Shown here one piece after another: positions 1 through 8,039 of a stretch of 20,911 nt of DNA; the first letter of the stretch is position 1; every line of letters begins with the position of its first letter. The stretch comes from VRUE01 sp035707825. GTDB lineage: Bacteria; Actinomycetota; Thermoleophilia; Solirubrobacterales; 70-9. The notes under the pieces were generated by a model, which did not search any database, was not told the origin of the DNA, and saw nothing but the letters and a program-made list of their open reading frames with translations. The DNA lies in contig DASSTR010000079.1 of assembly GCA_035707825.1 (NCBI GenBank), positions 1-20,911 of the forward strand. The letters run 5' to 3'. The position numbers were made by a program, and so were the translations under genes.

Positions 1-1293
1 GTCGCCGGCTTCGAGAACGTGTTCGGCTCCCCCTTCGCGGATCGCATCGTTGGCTCCGCGGCGACCAATCGGATCGACGGGGGAGGCGGCGCCGACGTGA
101 TCGAAGGCGGCGGGGGCGACGATCGTCTCTTCGGCGGCGCCGACGGCGATTACATCAGCGGTGGCGCCGGCAAAGACACGACCTACTTCGAAGAAGCGGC
201 CGGCAACAGCTGCGCCCCCGATGTCGAGACGCGGTTTGGCTGCACGGGCTCCGGTGAAGAAGTTCAGCAGCGCGACCGCTCCAAGATCGAGGTCGGCTAC
301 ATCAGCCCCCCGGTCGGCGGCACGGGGTCCAACGCGCTGTACATGGTCGGCAGCGAAGCCTCCGACCTCGTCGACGTCAAAGCGGCCTTTGGCGGCCTGG
401 GAGGGCAGGCGATCTTCACCGCCAGGCCCGGCTCGGCGAGCTTCGACACCGGTCCAACGGCGGCCTCGCCCAACTGCAACTACAAACCGAACGAAGTCAA
501 GTGCGTGATGCCGGTCAAGATCGACGCCATCACCGTCGCCGGCATGGCTGGTGACGACGCCATCAATCTCGCCACGGACGGGTCCGTCTGGCTGCCCACC
601 GTCACGACGGTGCTGCTCGGCGGGAGTGGAAACGACGTGCTGAACGGCAGCGGCCAGACCGAAGACATGCTGGTCGACGGTCCGGGGAACGATTCGCTTT
701 CCGGCTTCGGCTTCGATGACGCCCTGCTCAACAACGAAGGCTTCGACCAGCTTCAGGGTGGCCAGGGCAGCGACCTTCTCGTCTCCTCCACCACCTGTGA
801 GGGCGACATCCTGCAGGGCGCGGACAGCAAAGGAGACGAAGGAAGCGTCAACAACGCCTCCTGGGCGCAACTGCCCGCATACGCGGGTGGGGTGGTCGCA
901 GACCTGAGCAAACAGACGGCCGGCGGCCAGCTCGTCGAAGAAGAAGTGATCCTGAAAAGCTCGTTCGGGAGGTCGGTCAGGCCGCTGGCGAAGCCCGAAG
1001 GCCAAAGTGGCCACGGGGGCAAGGTCGCCAGGCCGGCCTGCGGGTCGGGGTCGCTGGACCATCTGCGCAACATCGACGATCTCGAGGGCTCCAGCCAGGA
1101 AGACGTCTTCTTCGGCGACTCCCGCGCCAACAACCTCCTCGGCCGCAACGGCAAGGACCTCCTCTACGCGCGCGCCGGGGACGACAGAATCTCGGCCCAG
1201 GACGGAGAACACGATGAGATCGGCGGCGGCGGCGGCAAAGACGTCTGCGCTTTCGACAAAGGCGTCGACTCCGTGGAGCAGTGCGATTCCTGA
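1..1293 (+). CDS. RTX-type calcium-binding repeat protein (5' end outside window)
   Basis: The reading frame is open from base 1 and ends with TGA at 1291-1293, so the true start lies upstream; GTG at 19 is only the first start-like codon in the window. The first 60 or so residues carry RTX nonapeptides (DGGGGADVIEGGGGDD, LFGGADGDYISGGAGKD), which in this family fold into a calcium-binding parallel beta-roll. More diverged repeats follow (GGSGNDVLNGSG, GPGNDSLSGFG, NGKDLLYARAGDDRIS), and the chain ends in a GGGGGKDVCAFDKG-type repeat and a short Cys-containing tail. Such proteins are normally secreted; the signal peptide would be in the missing part. No enzymatic domain is visible, so the function beyond calcium binding or surface/adhesive roles is unknown. 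It converges on cofE with an 18-bp gap and no obvious terminator hairpin. Confidence 0.85.
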   Translation, partial: VAGFENVFGSPFADRIVGSAATNRIDGGGGADVIEGGGGDDRLFGGADGDYISGGAGKDTTYFEEAAGNSCAPDVETRFGCTGSGEEVQQRDRSKIEVGYISPPVGGTGSNALYMVGSEASDLVDVKAAFGGLGGQAIFTARPGSASFDTGPTAASPNCNYKPNEVKCVMPVKIDAITVAGMAGDDAINLATDGSVWLPTVTTVLLGGSGNDVLNGSGQTEDMLVDGPGNDSLSGFGFDDALLNNEGFDQLQGGQGSDLLVSSTTCEGDILQGADSKGDEGSVNNASWAQLPAYAGGVVADLSKQTAGGQLVEEEVILKSSFGRSVRPLAKPEGQSGHGGKVARPACGSGSLDHLRNIDDLEGSSQEDVFFGDSRANNLLGRNGKDLLYARAGDDRISAQDGEHDEIGGGGGKDVCAFDKGVDSVEQCDS

Positions 1294-1311
1294 CGGCGCG
1301 CTGCGTGTGGA

Positions 1312-2067
1312 CTAGCGGAAGAGGTCCTGATCGCGGGCGCGCCGCAGCGCCGCCGCGCCCGGCCCGTCCTCGGCGCTGACGAAGCGGCCCAGGCCGCGCA
1401 CGATCGCTGCCGGCACGCGGCTCGCCTTGTCGCGCACCAGGTCGGCGGCGGCGGCGGCCTCGTCGGCGATCGCGATCAGGGTCGCCTCCAGCTCACGGCC
1501 GTCGGCGTCGCTGCGGCCGCGCCAGTCGTCGAGCGGGCGGATCCCCGCGCAGCCGATCGCCACCTCTGCTTGACCCAGCCTCCAGGCCCTACCGAAGCTG
1601 TCGGAGACGATCGCCCCGGCCCGCACGCCGGCGGCGGCCTCGACTTCGCCCCGCAGTCGCCTGGCAGAGGCGTCCGGGTCGAGTGGCAGAAGCGAAACGG
1701 TGTCGGGCTCGGGCAGGTTGGAGCTGTCGATGCCGGAGTTGGCGCAGACGAAGCCGTGCCGCGTCTCGGTGATCAGCACGCCGGCCTCGGCGCGGAGCAC
1801 CTCGCGGCTCTCCTCGAGGATCAGCTCGACCAGCGCCGGCTCCTTGCCCAGCGCCGCACCGAGGCGCCGCGCCTCGGCGCCCGGCGCGACGGAGGAGAGG
1901 CGGCGCAGCCGGCCCTCGGCCTTGGAGACGATCTTCTGCGAGACGACGACGACGTCGCCGTCGCTCAGCCGCGCGCGGGCGGCTATCTCCTCGCCGACCC
2001 GCATCTCGGGCTCGAACTCGGGCAGGCCCTCGATGGGGATGACCTGCACAGCCGCGGTGCCGCTCAT
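1312..2067 (-). CDS. cofE: Coenzyme F420-0:L-glutamate ligase, stand-alone CofE form
   Basis: Adds gamma-linked glutamate to F420-0 (GTP-dependent in characterised homologues), the last stage of F420 assembly in the cytoplasm. The 251-residue product has the CofE signatures VVVSQKIVSKAEGR near residue 45, GVLITETRHGFVCANSGID around residue 100 and a SDSFGRAWRLGQ stretch near residue 160. Start ATG at 2067 is chosen because it overlaps the cofC stop in an ATGA tetranucleotide; the frame is open further upstream but that part is a shadow of cofC. Length matches archaeal CofE (about 250), not the two-domain mycobacterial FbiB (about 450), so the C-terminal flavin-dependent dehydro-F420-0 reductase domain is absent. 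Last gene of the npdG-cofD-cofC-cofE operon. Confidence 0.93.
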   Translation of the reverse strand: MSGTAAVQVIPIEGLPEFEPEMRVGEEIAARARLSDGDVVVVSQKIVSKAEGRLRRLSSVAPGAEARRLGAALGKEPALVELILEESREVLRAEAGVLITETRHGFVCANSGIDSSNLPEPDTVSLLPLDPDASARRLRGEVEAAAGVRAGAIVSDSFGRAWRLGQAEVAIGCAGIRPLDDWRGRSDADGRELEATLIAIADEAAAAADLVRDKASRVPAAIVRGLGRFVSAEDGPGAAALRRARDQDLFR

Positions 2068-2705
2068 AGGCCAAGCACCTTCGCGGTCTGCCGGGCCCGC
2101 CCCGGCCTCTCCTCGAGCACCCGCGTCAGCGCGACGATGTCGGCGGGGGTGTCGAGGTCGAGGGCGAGCGAGTCCAGCTCCTCGACGGCGAAGGGGATCC
2201 CCGCCTCGCGGGCGGCTGCCACGTGGCGGTCGCGGCTGCCCTCCCCGAAGGCCGGCCGGATCGCATCGGGCGGCGAGAGCACGAGCGCGTTTGTGCCGGT
2301 GCCCTGGCGGTCGGGCACGATGGCCACGTATTGGCTTGGGATGCCGGTGAGCAGCCGGTCCAGCTCGCGGGGCTCGAGCAGCGGGCAATCGCCGGGAAGG
2401 AAGGCCACGCAGGTCGCCCCCTCGGCTTCCGCCCTCGCCGCGCCAGCCAGCGCCGCGACGATATGTCCCTGATCATCGGGGTCGGGTAGGACCTCAACCG
2501 AGTTGGCCGCGGCGATTTCCTGCGCCTGCGGATCTCCCGTCACCACGATCGTCCGCTCAACGACGCGTGCCTCGGCTACCGCGCCGAGGACGTCTTCCAG
2601 CATTGCCGCCGCGAGCGCTCGGCGCCGCCCCGCTTCGATCCCGGGGGCGAGGCGCTGCTTGGCGTCCCTGAAGCGCTTGACCGGTATGACGGCGGTCGCT
2701 TTCAC
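2064..2705 (-). CDS. cofC: 2-phospho-L-lactate (or PEP) guanylyltransferase CofC/FbiD
   Basis: Activates the C3 acid (2-phospholactate in archaea, phosphoenolpyruvate in mycobacteria, 3-phosphoglycerate in some proteobacteria) with GTP to give the donor used by CofD. The 213-residue protein begins with the nucleotidyltransferase motif IPVKRFRDAKQRLAP (residues about 7-21), has VVTGDPQAQEIA and DDQGHIVAAL in the middle and the metal-site motif FLPGDCPLLEP near residue 103. Start is GTG at 2705, overlapping the cofD stop as GTGA; its own stop overlaps cofE as ATGA. The sequence alone does not tell which of the three C3 acids is the substrate. Confidence 0.93.
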   Translation of the reverse strand: MKATAVIPVKRFRDAKQRLAPGIEAGRRRALAAAMLEDVLGAVAEARVVERTIVVTGDPQAQEIAAANSVEVLPDPDDQGHIVAALAGAARAEAEGATCVAFLPGDCPLLEPRELDRLLTGIPSQYVAIVPDRQGTGTNALVLSPPDAIRPAFGEGSRDRHVAAAREAGIPFAVEELDSLALDLDTPADIVALTRVLEERPGRARQTAKVLGL

Positions 2706-3628
2706 CTCTCGGCGAGGCTAGCGGCGAAGTCGAGCACGATGCGCGCCAGGCGGGCGCGGCCCGGGGCGCCCTCCATCAGGGTCGCGGTCGCCAGGGTCTC
2801 GATCTCGCTCGGGGGCGGGTCGGGATCGCCCTCGTCCACCACCATCGCGTCGATCAAGCCGGCGTAGAGCGAGGCGACCCCCGCGGCCGTTGCGGGCCGG
2901 CCGACGGCGGCCATGAAGCGCGCGGTCGGGCCCTTGACGACCTCGCCCGCGACAATCGGGCTGACCGCGACGACGGGTGCCTCCGAGGCCGCGATCGCCT
3001 CGCGAATGCCGGCGACGGCGAGGATCGGCCCGATGCTGATCACGGGGTTCGAGGGGCCGATCACTATCGCGTCGGCGTGCCGCAGCGCATCGAGCACCTC
3101 GGCGGTGGGCTGGGCCTGCTCGATGCCCTCGAGCTCGATGCCCTGCACGGTGGGCTCGCCGCGGTCGACGATCAGATACTCCTGCAGCGGACGGCGCCCG
3201 GCGGCGGTCAGCACCTGGGTGCGGACCGGGGAGTCGGACATCGGCAGGACGCGAGCCTCGATTCCCAGGGCGCGGGCGATCTGAGCCTGGGCTTCCGTCG
3301 CACGGCCGCCCTCCTCGATGAACTGGCGGCGATACAGGCAGGCCGCCAGGTCGCGGTCGGAGAGGCCGAACCACTCCGGCGCGCCGATCCGGGTCAGGCG
3401 CTCGAAGACCGTGAAGGTGTCGTCGCGGATGCCCCAGCCCCGCTCCTCGTCGATTTCCCCGCTGAGCCAGTAGGCGATCAGGTCGGGGTCGGGGGAGACG
3501 TGGACGCCGAGGGCCTCGATGTCGTCGCCGGTGTTGGCGATCACGGCAAGGTCGCCGCCGGTCTCCTCCTGCATCCCGGCGGCGAGTTTCGCGCCCCCGG
3601 TGCCCCCCGCGAGGAGCGCTGTCTTCAT
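2702..3628 (-). CDS. cofD: 2-phospho-L-lactate transferase CofD/FbiA
   Basis: Transfers the activated C3-phospho moiety onto FO (deazaflavin), producing F420-0 or dehydro-F420-0. The 308-residue product matches the family length and carries the N-terminal GGTGGAKLAAGM motif (residues 8-19), ANTGDDIEALGVHVSPDPD around residues 32-50, and the GPSNPVISIGPILA loop near residue 192, all hallmarks of CofD. ATG at 3628 overlaps the npdG stop as ATGA, which fixes the start; the 3' end overlaps cofC by 4 bp. FO synthase (FbiC or CofG/CofH), which makes the other substrate, is not in the window. Confidence 0.95.
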   Translation of the reverse strand: MKTALLAGGTGGAKLAAGMQEETGGDLAVIANTGDDIEALGVHVSPDPDLIAYWLSGEIDEERGWGIRDDTFTVFERLTRIGAPEWFGLSDRDLAACLYRRQFIEEGGRATEAQAQIARALGIEARVLPMSDSPVRTQVLTAAGRRPLQEYLIVDRGEPTVQGIELEGIEQAQPTAEVLDALRHADAIVIGPSNPVISIGPILAVAGIREAIAASEAPVVAVSPIVAGEVVKGPTARFMAAVGRPATAAGVASLYAGLIDAMVVDEGDPDPPPSEIETLATATLMEGAPGRARLARIVLDFAASLAER

Positions 3629-4317
3629 GCCCAGTGGTCGCCCTCCGGCAGGCCGGTGAGCCGGATGCCGGCGTGGGTCTTGTAGCGGCTGTTGATCGAG
3701 ATCAGCAGTGGGGTCAGTTGCTCGACGATCCGCGCCATCTCGAGCGCGCCGGCGTTGACGGGGCGAAGGCCGGGGATCCTTTCGACCAGCCTGGCCACCC
3801 GCGCCTTGTCCACCTTGCGGTCGCCGCAGATCGGCACGTCCTCGTCGAGCTCCGCATTGAGGTCTGCCAGCACCGGCGCGCCGACGGTGTGCAGGCCGGC
3901 GACCACGGTCACCCCCTCGGGGACCATCTCCTGGGCCTGCTGGGCGGCGGAGCCCTGCCAGACGCCCAGTGAACGGGTCGCCTTGCCGCTTACCGCGGCG
4001 GCGAGGGGCACCGTGCAGTCGACGAGGATCTGCCCCGGCTGCAGGGTGCCGCGCAGGTTGTTGAGGTTCTCCGATTGAGCGCGGAAGGGGACCGTGAGGA
4101 AGACAACATCTCCCTTCTTCGCCGCCTCCTCGTTGAGGAGGCCCTCGACCTCGGCGCCGGGAACCTTCTCGCGGACCCTGGCCGCCGCCTCCTCGGCGCG
4201 CTCCGCCGACCTCGAGCCGATCGCGATCGGTACGCCCGCCCGCGCCCAGCGCAGCGCCAGGCCGGCGCCCAGGGCGCCCGTTCCACCGACGATCGGGATC
4301 GGGGCGGTCTCAGTCAC
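3625..4317 (-). CDS. npdG: NADPH-dependent F420 reductase (F420:NADP oxidoreductase)
   Basis: Exchanges hydride between NADP(H) and F420, so it can supply reduced F420H2 to F420-dependent enzymes. The 230-residue protein starts with a Rossmann dinucleotide loop (PIVGGTGALGAGLALRWA, residues 8-25), followed by GSRSAERA, where the SR pair is placed to bind the NADP 2'-phosphate. Family motifs DVVFLTVPFRAQ, LVDCTVPLA and GLHTVGAPVLADL follow. Start is GTG at 4317; the stop overlaps cofD as ATGA. As first gene of the F420 operon it couples cofactor synthesis to its reduction. The divergent SDR gene begins only 29 bp away, so the promoter must be very compact or extend into that gene. Confidence 0.93.
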   Translation of the reverse strand: MTETAPIPIVGGTGALGAGLALRWARAGVPIAIGSRSAERAEEAAARVREKVPGAEVEGLLNEEAAKKGDVVFLTVPFRAQSENLNNLRGTLQPGQILVDCTVPLAAAVSGKATRSLGVWQGSAAQQAQEMVPEGVTVVAGLHTVGAPVLADLNAELDEDVPICGDRKVDKARVARLVERIPGLRPVNAGALEMARIVEQLTPLLISINSRYKTHAGIRLTGLPEGDHWA

Positions 4318-4346
4318 GGGTGGGGCAGTCTATGGAGTTGCGGAAT

Positions 4347-5096
4347 ATGCTCACCTCCGCAATGAGGCTCGAGGGGAGAAAAGCGCTCGTGACCGGGGGC
4401 GCCAGCGGGATCGGCGCCGCCACGGCCGCTCGCCTCGCGGCCGAGGGCGCCGAGGTCTGGGTCGGCGACACCAACCTGGAGGGCGCGGAGCAGGTCGCCG
4501 CCGATATCTCCGGCCACGCCGTTGCTCTGGACGTGACCGACCTGGAGTCCGCCCGGGCGGCCGTCGAGGAGGTCGGGACGCTCGACATCCTGGTCAACAA
4601 CGCCGGCCTCGACGAGTTCGGCTTTTTCACCTACACGACCCCCGAGCAGTGGCGCAAGGTCATCGACGTCAACCTGTTCGGCGTTTTCAACTGCACCCAC
4701 GCGGCGCTGCCGAACATGCAGGCCGCGGGCTACGGCCGCATCGTCAGCATCTCCTCGGAGGCCGGCCGGGTGGGCTCGAAGGGCTCGGCGGTCTACTCGG
4801 CCGCAAAGGGGGGCATCGTCGCCTTCATGAAGGCGATCGCGCGCGAGAACGCCCGCTATGGGATCACCGCCAACTCGATCGCCCCCGGCCCGATCGAGAC
4901 GCCGTTGCTGATGGGGGCCAAGGAGTTCGGCGAGATCGGAGAGAAAGTGATCGAGACGATGAAAAGCTCGACCCAGATGGGCCGCCTCGGCCAGCCGGAG
5001 GAGGTCGCCGCCGCCGCCGCCTTTCTCGCTTCCGGCGACGCCGCCTACGTCACCGGTGAGACGCTCGGGGTCAGCGGCGGCCTGGGCATGGTCTGA
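4347..5096 (+). CDS. SDR-family oxidoreductase, BadH-like (hydroxyacyl-CoA or hydroxy-acid dehydrogenase)
   Basis: NAD(P)-dependent short-chain dehydrogenase. From the ATG at 4347 (249 residues) the cofactor loop TGGASGIG is at residues 16-23, NNAG follows, and the catalytic triad is Ser137, Tyr150, Lys154 (YSAAK). The stretch around NNAGLDEF, GRIVSISSEAGRVGS and GPIETPLL resembles 2-hydroxycyclohexanecarboxyl-CoA dehydrogenase BadH and related 3-hydroxyacyl-CoA/3-hydroxybutyrate dehydrogenases; substrate is inferred only. ATG 4347 is preferred because GGAG lies 9 nt upstream; ATG 4362 (MRLEGRKAL), which best fits the family N-terminus, ATG 4332 and GTG 4320 are alternatives. Its stop overlaps the next gene by one base (TGATG), placing it in an operon with thioesterase and HMG-CoA lyase. 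Confidence 0.88.
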   Translation: MLTSAMRLEGRKALVTGGASGIGAATAARLAAEGAEVWVGDTNLEGAEQVAADISGHAVALDVTDLESARAAVEEVGTLDILVNNAGLDEFGFFTYTTPEQWRKVIDVNLFGVFNCTHAALPNMQAAGYGRIVSISSEAGRVGSKGSAVYSAAKGGIVAFMKAIARENARYGITANSIAPGPIETPLLMGAKEFGEIGEKVIETMKSSTQMGRLGQPEEVAAAAAFLASGDAAYVTGETLGVSGGLGMV

Positions 5097-5491
5097 TGGA
5101 GGCCTCCGAGCTGCCCCTGGCTCCGGGGATGGAGCGCAGCGACGAGTTTCCCGTTGACGGGCGGCTTCTCACCAACGTCGGCGGCACGCTGGAGGCGAGC
5201 GTGCTCTCGACCCCGGGGATGATCTCGATGATGGAGGGGTGCGCCACCGCACTCGCCTACGAGCACCTGCCCGACGGCACGGCGACCGTCGGCTTCGAAG
5301 TCTGCGTCAAGCATGTCGCGGCGGCGCCCAAGGGCGCGACCTGCACCGTGCGGGCGACGTTGCGCGAGGTGGTCGACGGCCGCAAGCTCCGCTACGACGT
5401 CGAAGTCACCGAAGGAGAGCGGACGATCGGCGTCGGCACCCACGAGCGCCGCGTCATCAGGGCCGATCGGCTCGGCTCCCCAGACGCCTAA
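5096..5491 (+). CDS. Hot-dog fold thioesterase, fluoroacetyl-CoA thioesterase (FlK)-like
   Basis: A 131-residue single-domain hot-dog protein, probably hydrolysing an acyl-CoA in the cytoplasm. The segment VLSTPGMISMMEGCA followed by TVGFEVCVKHVAAAP is characteristic of the FlK family. The three residues aligning with the FlK catalytic triad (Thr42, Glu50, His76) are Thr39, Glu47 and His73 here, and the spacings (8 and 26) are identical. The start ATG at 5096 shares its A with the stop of the SDR gene, and HMG-CoA lyase starts 10 bp after the stop, so all three are probably co-transcribed. FlK itself hydrolyses fluoroacetyl-CoA, but most actinobacterial relatives are uncharacterised; here the natural substrate is more likely an intermediate of the surrounding acyl-CoA pathway. 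Confidence 0.82.
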   Translation: MEASELPLAPGMERSDEFPVDGRLLTNVGGTLEASVLSTPGMISMMEGCATALAYEHLPDGTATVGFEVCVKHVAAAPKGATCTVRATLREVVDGRKLRYDVEVTEGERTIGVGTHERRVIRADRLGSPDA

Positions 5492-5501
5492 CCTGAACGG
5501 C

Positions 5502-6431
5502 ATGACCGCGCTTCCCACCGCCGTACGCATCCGCGAGGTCGGGCCCCGCGACGGCTTTCAGAACGAGCCGGAGACGATCGCCACCGAGGACAAGGTGCGG
5601 TTGATCGACATGCTCTCGGCGAGCGGCCTGAAGCGCATGGAGGTCACTTCTTTCGTGCGCCCCGAGGTGATCCCGCAGCTCTCCGACGCCGAGCAGGTGC
5701 TCAGCGAAGTGCAGCGCCGCGAGGGAGTCGCCTTCTCGGTCCTGATCCCCAACGAGCGCGGCCTCGAGCGGGCCCTGCCGCTGCGCGATCGCTTCGACGA
5801 GGTGAGCGTCTTCCTCTCCGCTTCGGAGACCCACAACCGCAAGAACGTCAACCGCTCGATCGAGGAGTCCCTGGCGGGCCTGGAGCGGACGCTCGCCGCC
5901 GCGGGGGAGGCGGGGTTGCGCCGCGAGGGAGTGATCTCGGTCTCCTTCGGCTGCCCCTACGAGGGCGAGGTCGCGCCCGAGCGGGTCTTCGGGATCGCCG
6001 AGCGGCTCGCCGCCGCCGGCTGCGCGGAGATCGGCTTCGGGGACACGACGGGGATGGCGAACCCGCGCCAGGTGCGCGAGTTCTTCGCCGCCGCGCGCGA
6101 GCGGCTCGGCGGCGTCGAGCTGACCGCCCATTTCCACAACACCCGCGGCCAGGGCCTCGCCAACGTGCTGGCGGCGCTCGAGGAGGGTGTCGACTCCTTC
6201 GAGTCGAGCTTCGGTGAGCTCGGTGGCTGCCCGGTCCCGCCCGGCTCGACCGGCAACGTCTCCAGCGAGGACGTCGTCTCGATGCTCCATGAGATGGGCG
6301 TCGAGACCGGTGTTGACCTACCGCGCCTGATCGAGGCCTCGCGGGCCGCCCAGGAGGTCCTCGGCCGGCCGCTCGGCGCCCACGTGCTGCGCGCCGGGCC
6401 CGTCGATTGGCTCGGCGGCCAGTCCGAATAG
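5502..6431 (+). CDS. mvaB: Hydroxymethylglutaryl-CoA lyase
   Basis: Cleaves 3-hydroxy-3-methylglutaryl-CoA to acetoacetate and acetyl-CoA, the final step of leucine catabolism and of ketone-body formation. The 309-residue TIM-barrel protein has the N-terminal VGPRDGFQNE motif (Arg16, Asp17, Glu22), the metal-binding HFHNT (His210, His212), GFGDTTGMANP and the signature loop ELGGCPVPPGSTGN with catalytic Cys243. The His-to-Cys spacing of 33 equals that of the human enzyme. ATG 5502 is chosen because the family N-terminus starts there; the upstream open frame is a shadow of the thioesterase gene. Third gene of the SDR-thioesterase-lyase operon, with the carboxyltransferase gene 81 bp downstream on the same strand. 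Confidence 0.95.
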   Translation: MTALPTAVRIREVGPRDGFQNEPETIATEDKVRLIDMLSASGLKRMEVTSFVRPEVIPQLSDAEQVLSEVQRREGVAFSVLIPNERGLERALPLRDRFDEVSVFLSASETHNRKNVNRSIEESLAGLERTLAAAGEAGLRREGVISVSFGCPYEGEVAPERVFGIAERLAAAGCAEIGFGDTTGMANPRQVREFFAAARERLGGVELTAHFHNTRGQGLANVLAALEEGVDSFESSFGELGGCPVPPGSTGNVSSEDVVSMLHEMGVETGVDLPRLIEASRAAQEVLGRPLGAHVLRAGPVDWLGGQSE

Positions 6432-6512
6432 TCTCTGCTGCCGTGAGTGCGGCAATCGACACGGCGATATCCGGTCGTTCGAGTCCGGGGCGATTGCCAC
6501 GGGAGCGTCTTG

Positions 6513-8033
6513 ATGCCTGACTTCGCGGAGGCCCTCGAGGCCGCCCTCTCCGGCGGCCCCCAGCGCCATCACGACAAGACCGCCGACCAGGGCAAGCTGC
6601 CCGTGCGCGAGCGCGTGCGGCGGCTGGTCGACGAGGGCTCCTTCTCCGAGGAAGGGCTGCTGGCCAACTGGGACCAGGAGGGCCTGGGTGCCGATGGCGT
6701 CGTCACCGGCCTGGCCACGATCGGCGGGCGCCCGGTGGCGCTGATGGCCAACGATCCGACGGTGAAGGCGGGCTCCTGGGGCCCAAAGACGGTCGAGAAG
6801 ATCCTCCGCATCCAGGAGAGCGCGCTGGCGCACCAGGTGCCGATGGTCTATCTGGTCGATTCCGCCGGCGCGCGGATCACCGACCAGGTGCAGATGTTCC
6901 CCGGCCGCCGCGGCGCCGGGCGCATCTTCCACAACGAGGTGCGCCTCTCCGGGCAGGTGCCGCAGATCTGCCTGCTCTTCGGGCCCAGCGCCGCGGGCGG
7001 CGCCTACATCCCCGCCTTCTGCGACGTGGTGATCATGCGCGAGGGGAACGCCTCGATGTACCTGGGGTCGCCGCGGATGGCCGAGATGGTGATCGGCGAG
7101 AAGGTGACGCTGGAGGAGATGGGCGGGGCCAAGATGCACACCGGCGTCTCCGGTTGCGGCCACTTCCTCGTCAAGTCCGACGAGGACGCGATCGACCTCG
7201 CGCAGCGCTACCTCTCCTTCATGCCCGCCAACTGGCGCGAGGAGGCGCCGGCTGCGCCCCCCGCGGCGCCGTCCTCGACGACGCCGATCGCTGACATCGT
7301 CCCCGCCGACGAGAACCAGCCCTTCGACATGCGCGAGGTGCTCGACGCTCTGCTCGACGCCGATTCCTTCCTCGAGGTCCACGCCCGCTGGGCCAAAGAG
7401 CTGATCGTCGGCTACGGCCGGCTCGACGGTCGCGTCGTGGGGATCGTCGCCAACCAGCCGCGCCAGAAGGGGGGCGTCCTCTTCGTCGACTCCGCCGACA
7501 AGGCGGCGCGCTTCATCCAGACCTGCAACGCCTTCAACCTGCCGCTGCTCTTCCTCGCCGATGTGCCCGGCTTCATGATCGGCACGGCGGTCGAGCGCCA
7601 GGGCATCATCCGCCACGGGGCGAAGATGATCAGCGCCGTCTCCGAAGCGACCGTGCCGAAGATCTCGGTGATCGTGCGCAAGGCCTACGGCGCGGGCCTC
7701 TACGCGATGGCGGGCCCGGCCTTCGAGCCCGACTGCTGCATCGCCCTGCCGAGCGCCTCGATCGCGGTGATGGGGCCGCAGGCGGCGATCAACGCCGTCT
7801 TCTTCAACCAGATCCAGGCGATCGAGGACGAGGCCGAGCGGGAGGCCTTCGTTGCCGCCAAACGCGAGGAGTACGCCGCCGACATCGATCTCCTCCACCT
7901 CGCCTCCGAGCTCGTCATCGACGCGGTCGTCGAGCCGGCGGACCTGCGCGACGAGCTGATTCGACGTTTTTCCCTGACGGCCGGCAAGGACCGTTCCTTC
8001 GCCGAGCGGCGGAATCCGGTCACACCTGCCTGA
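6513..8033 (+). CDS. Acyl-CoA carboxylase, carboxyltransferase (beta) subunit
   Basis: Transfers the carboxyl group from biotin to an acyl-CoA; belongs to the propionyl-/methylcrotonyl-/acetyl-CoA carboxylase beta family (crotonase-like fold). The 506-residue length is typical. N-terminal half: VDSAGARITDQ and the oxyanion/CoA segment AAGGAYIPAFCD; C-terminal half: FLADVPGFMIGTAVERQGIIRHGAKM and RKAYGAGLYAM. ATG 6513 is chosen because GGAG lies 7 nt upstream and the family N-terminus starts near it; 22 extra upstream residues are not family-like. No biotin carboxylase/biotin carrier alpha subunit is in the window, so the partner is encoded elsewhere. Next to HMG-CoA lyase a methylcrotonyl-CoA or similar substrate is attractive, but substrate cannot be read from sequence. 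Confidence 0.92.
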   Translation: MPDFAEALEAALSGGPQRHHDKTADQGKLPVRERVRRLVDEGSFSEEGLLANWDQEGLGADGVVTGLATIGGRPVALMANDPTVKAGSWGPKTVEKILRIQESALAHQVPMVYLVDSAGARITDQVQMFPGRRGAGRIFHNEVRLSGQVPQICLLFGPSAAGGAYIPAFCDVVIMREGNASMYLGSPRMAEMVIGEKVTLEEMGGAKMHTGVSGCGHFLVKSDEDAIDLAQRYLSFMPANWREEAPAAPPAAPSSTTPIADIVPADENQPFDMREVLDALLDADSFLEVHARWAKELIVGYGRLDGRVVGIVANQPRQKGGVLFVDSADKAARFIQTCNAFNLPLLFLADVPGFMIGTAVERQGIIRHGAKMISAVSEATVPKISVIVRKAYGAGLYAMAGPAFEPDCCIALPSASIAVMGPQAAINAVFFNQIQAIEDEAEREAFVAAKREEYAADIDLLHLASELVIDAVVEPADLRDELIRRFSLTAGKDRSFAERRNPVTPA

Positions 8034-8039
8034 GCTCGG

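Noticed and set aside
1570..2472. Plus-strand open frame of 300 codons across cofE and cofC
   Set aside because: Antisense shadow; both minus-strand genes have clear family motifs and ATGA overlaps.
5457..6290. Long minus-strand open frame opposite HMG-CoA lyase
   Set aside because: GC-rich codon bias opens the antisense frame; the product is a His/Arg/Leu/Gly-rich shadow without domains, while the plus strand encodes a clear enzyme.
6432..6512. TGCCG/CGGCA hairpin after HMG-CoA lyase as an operon terminator
   Set aside because: The stem is only 5 bp and such pairs are frequent by chance in this composition; read-through to the carboxyltransferase gene is as likely.
6318..7898. 526-codon minus-strand open frame opposite the carboxyltransferase
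   Set aside because: Composition (Asp/His/Val/Gly/Arg-rich, no motifs) is that of an antisense shadow.
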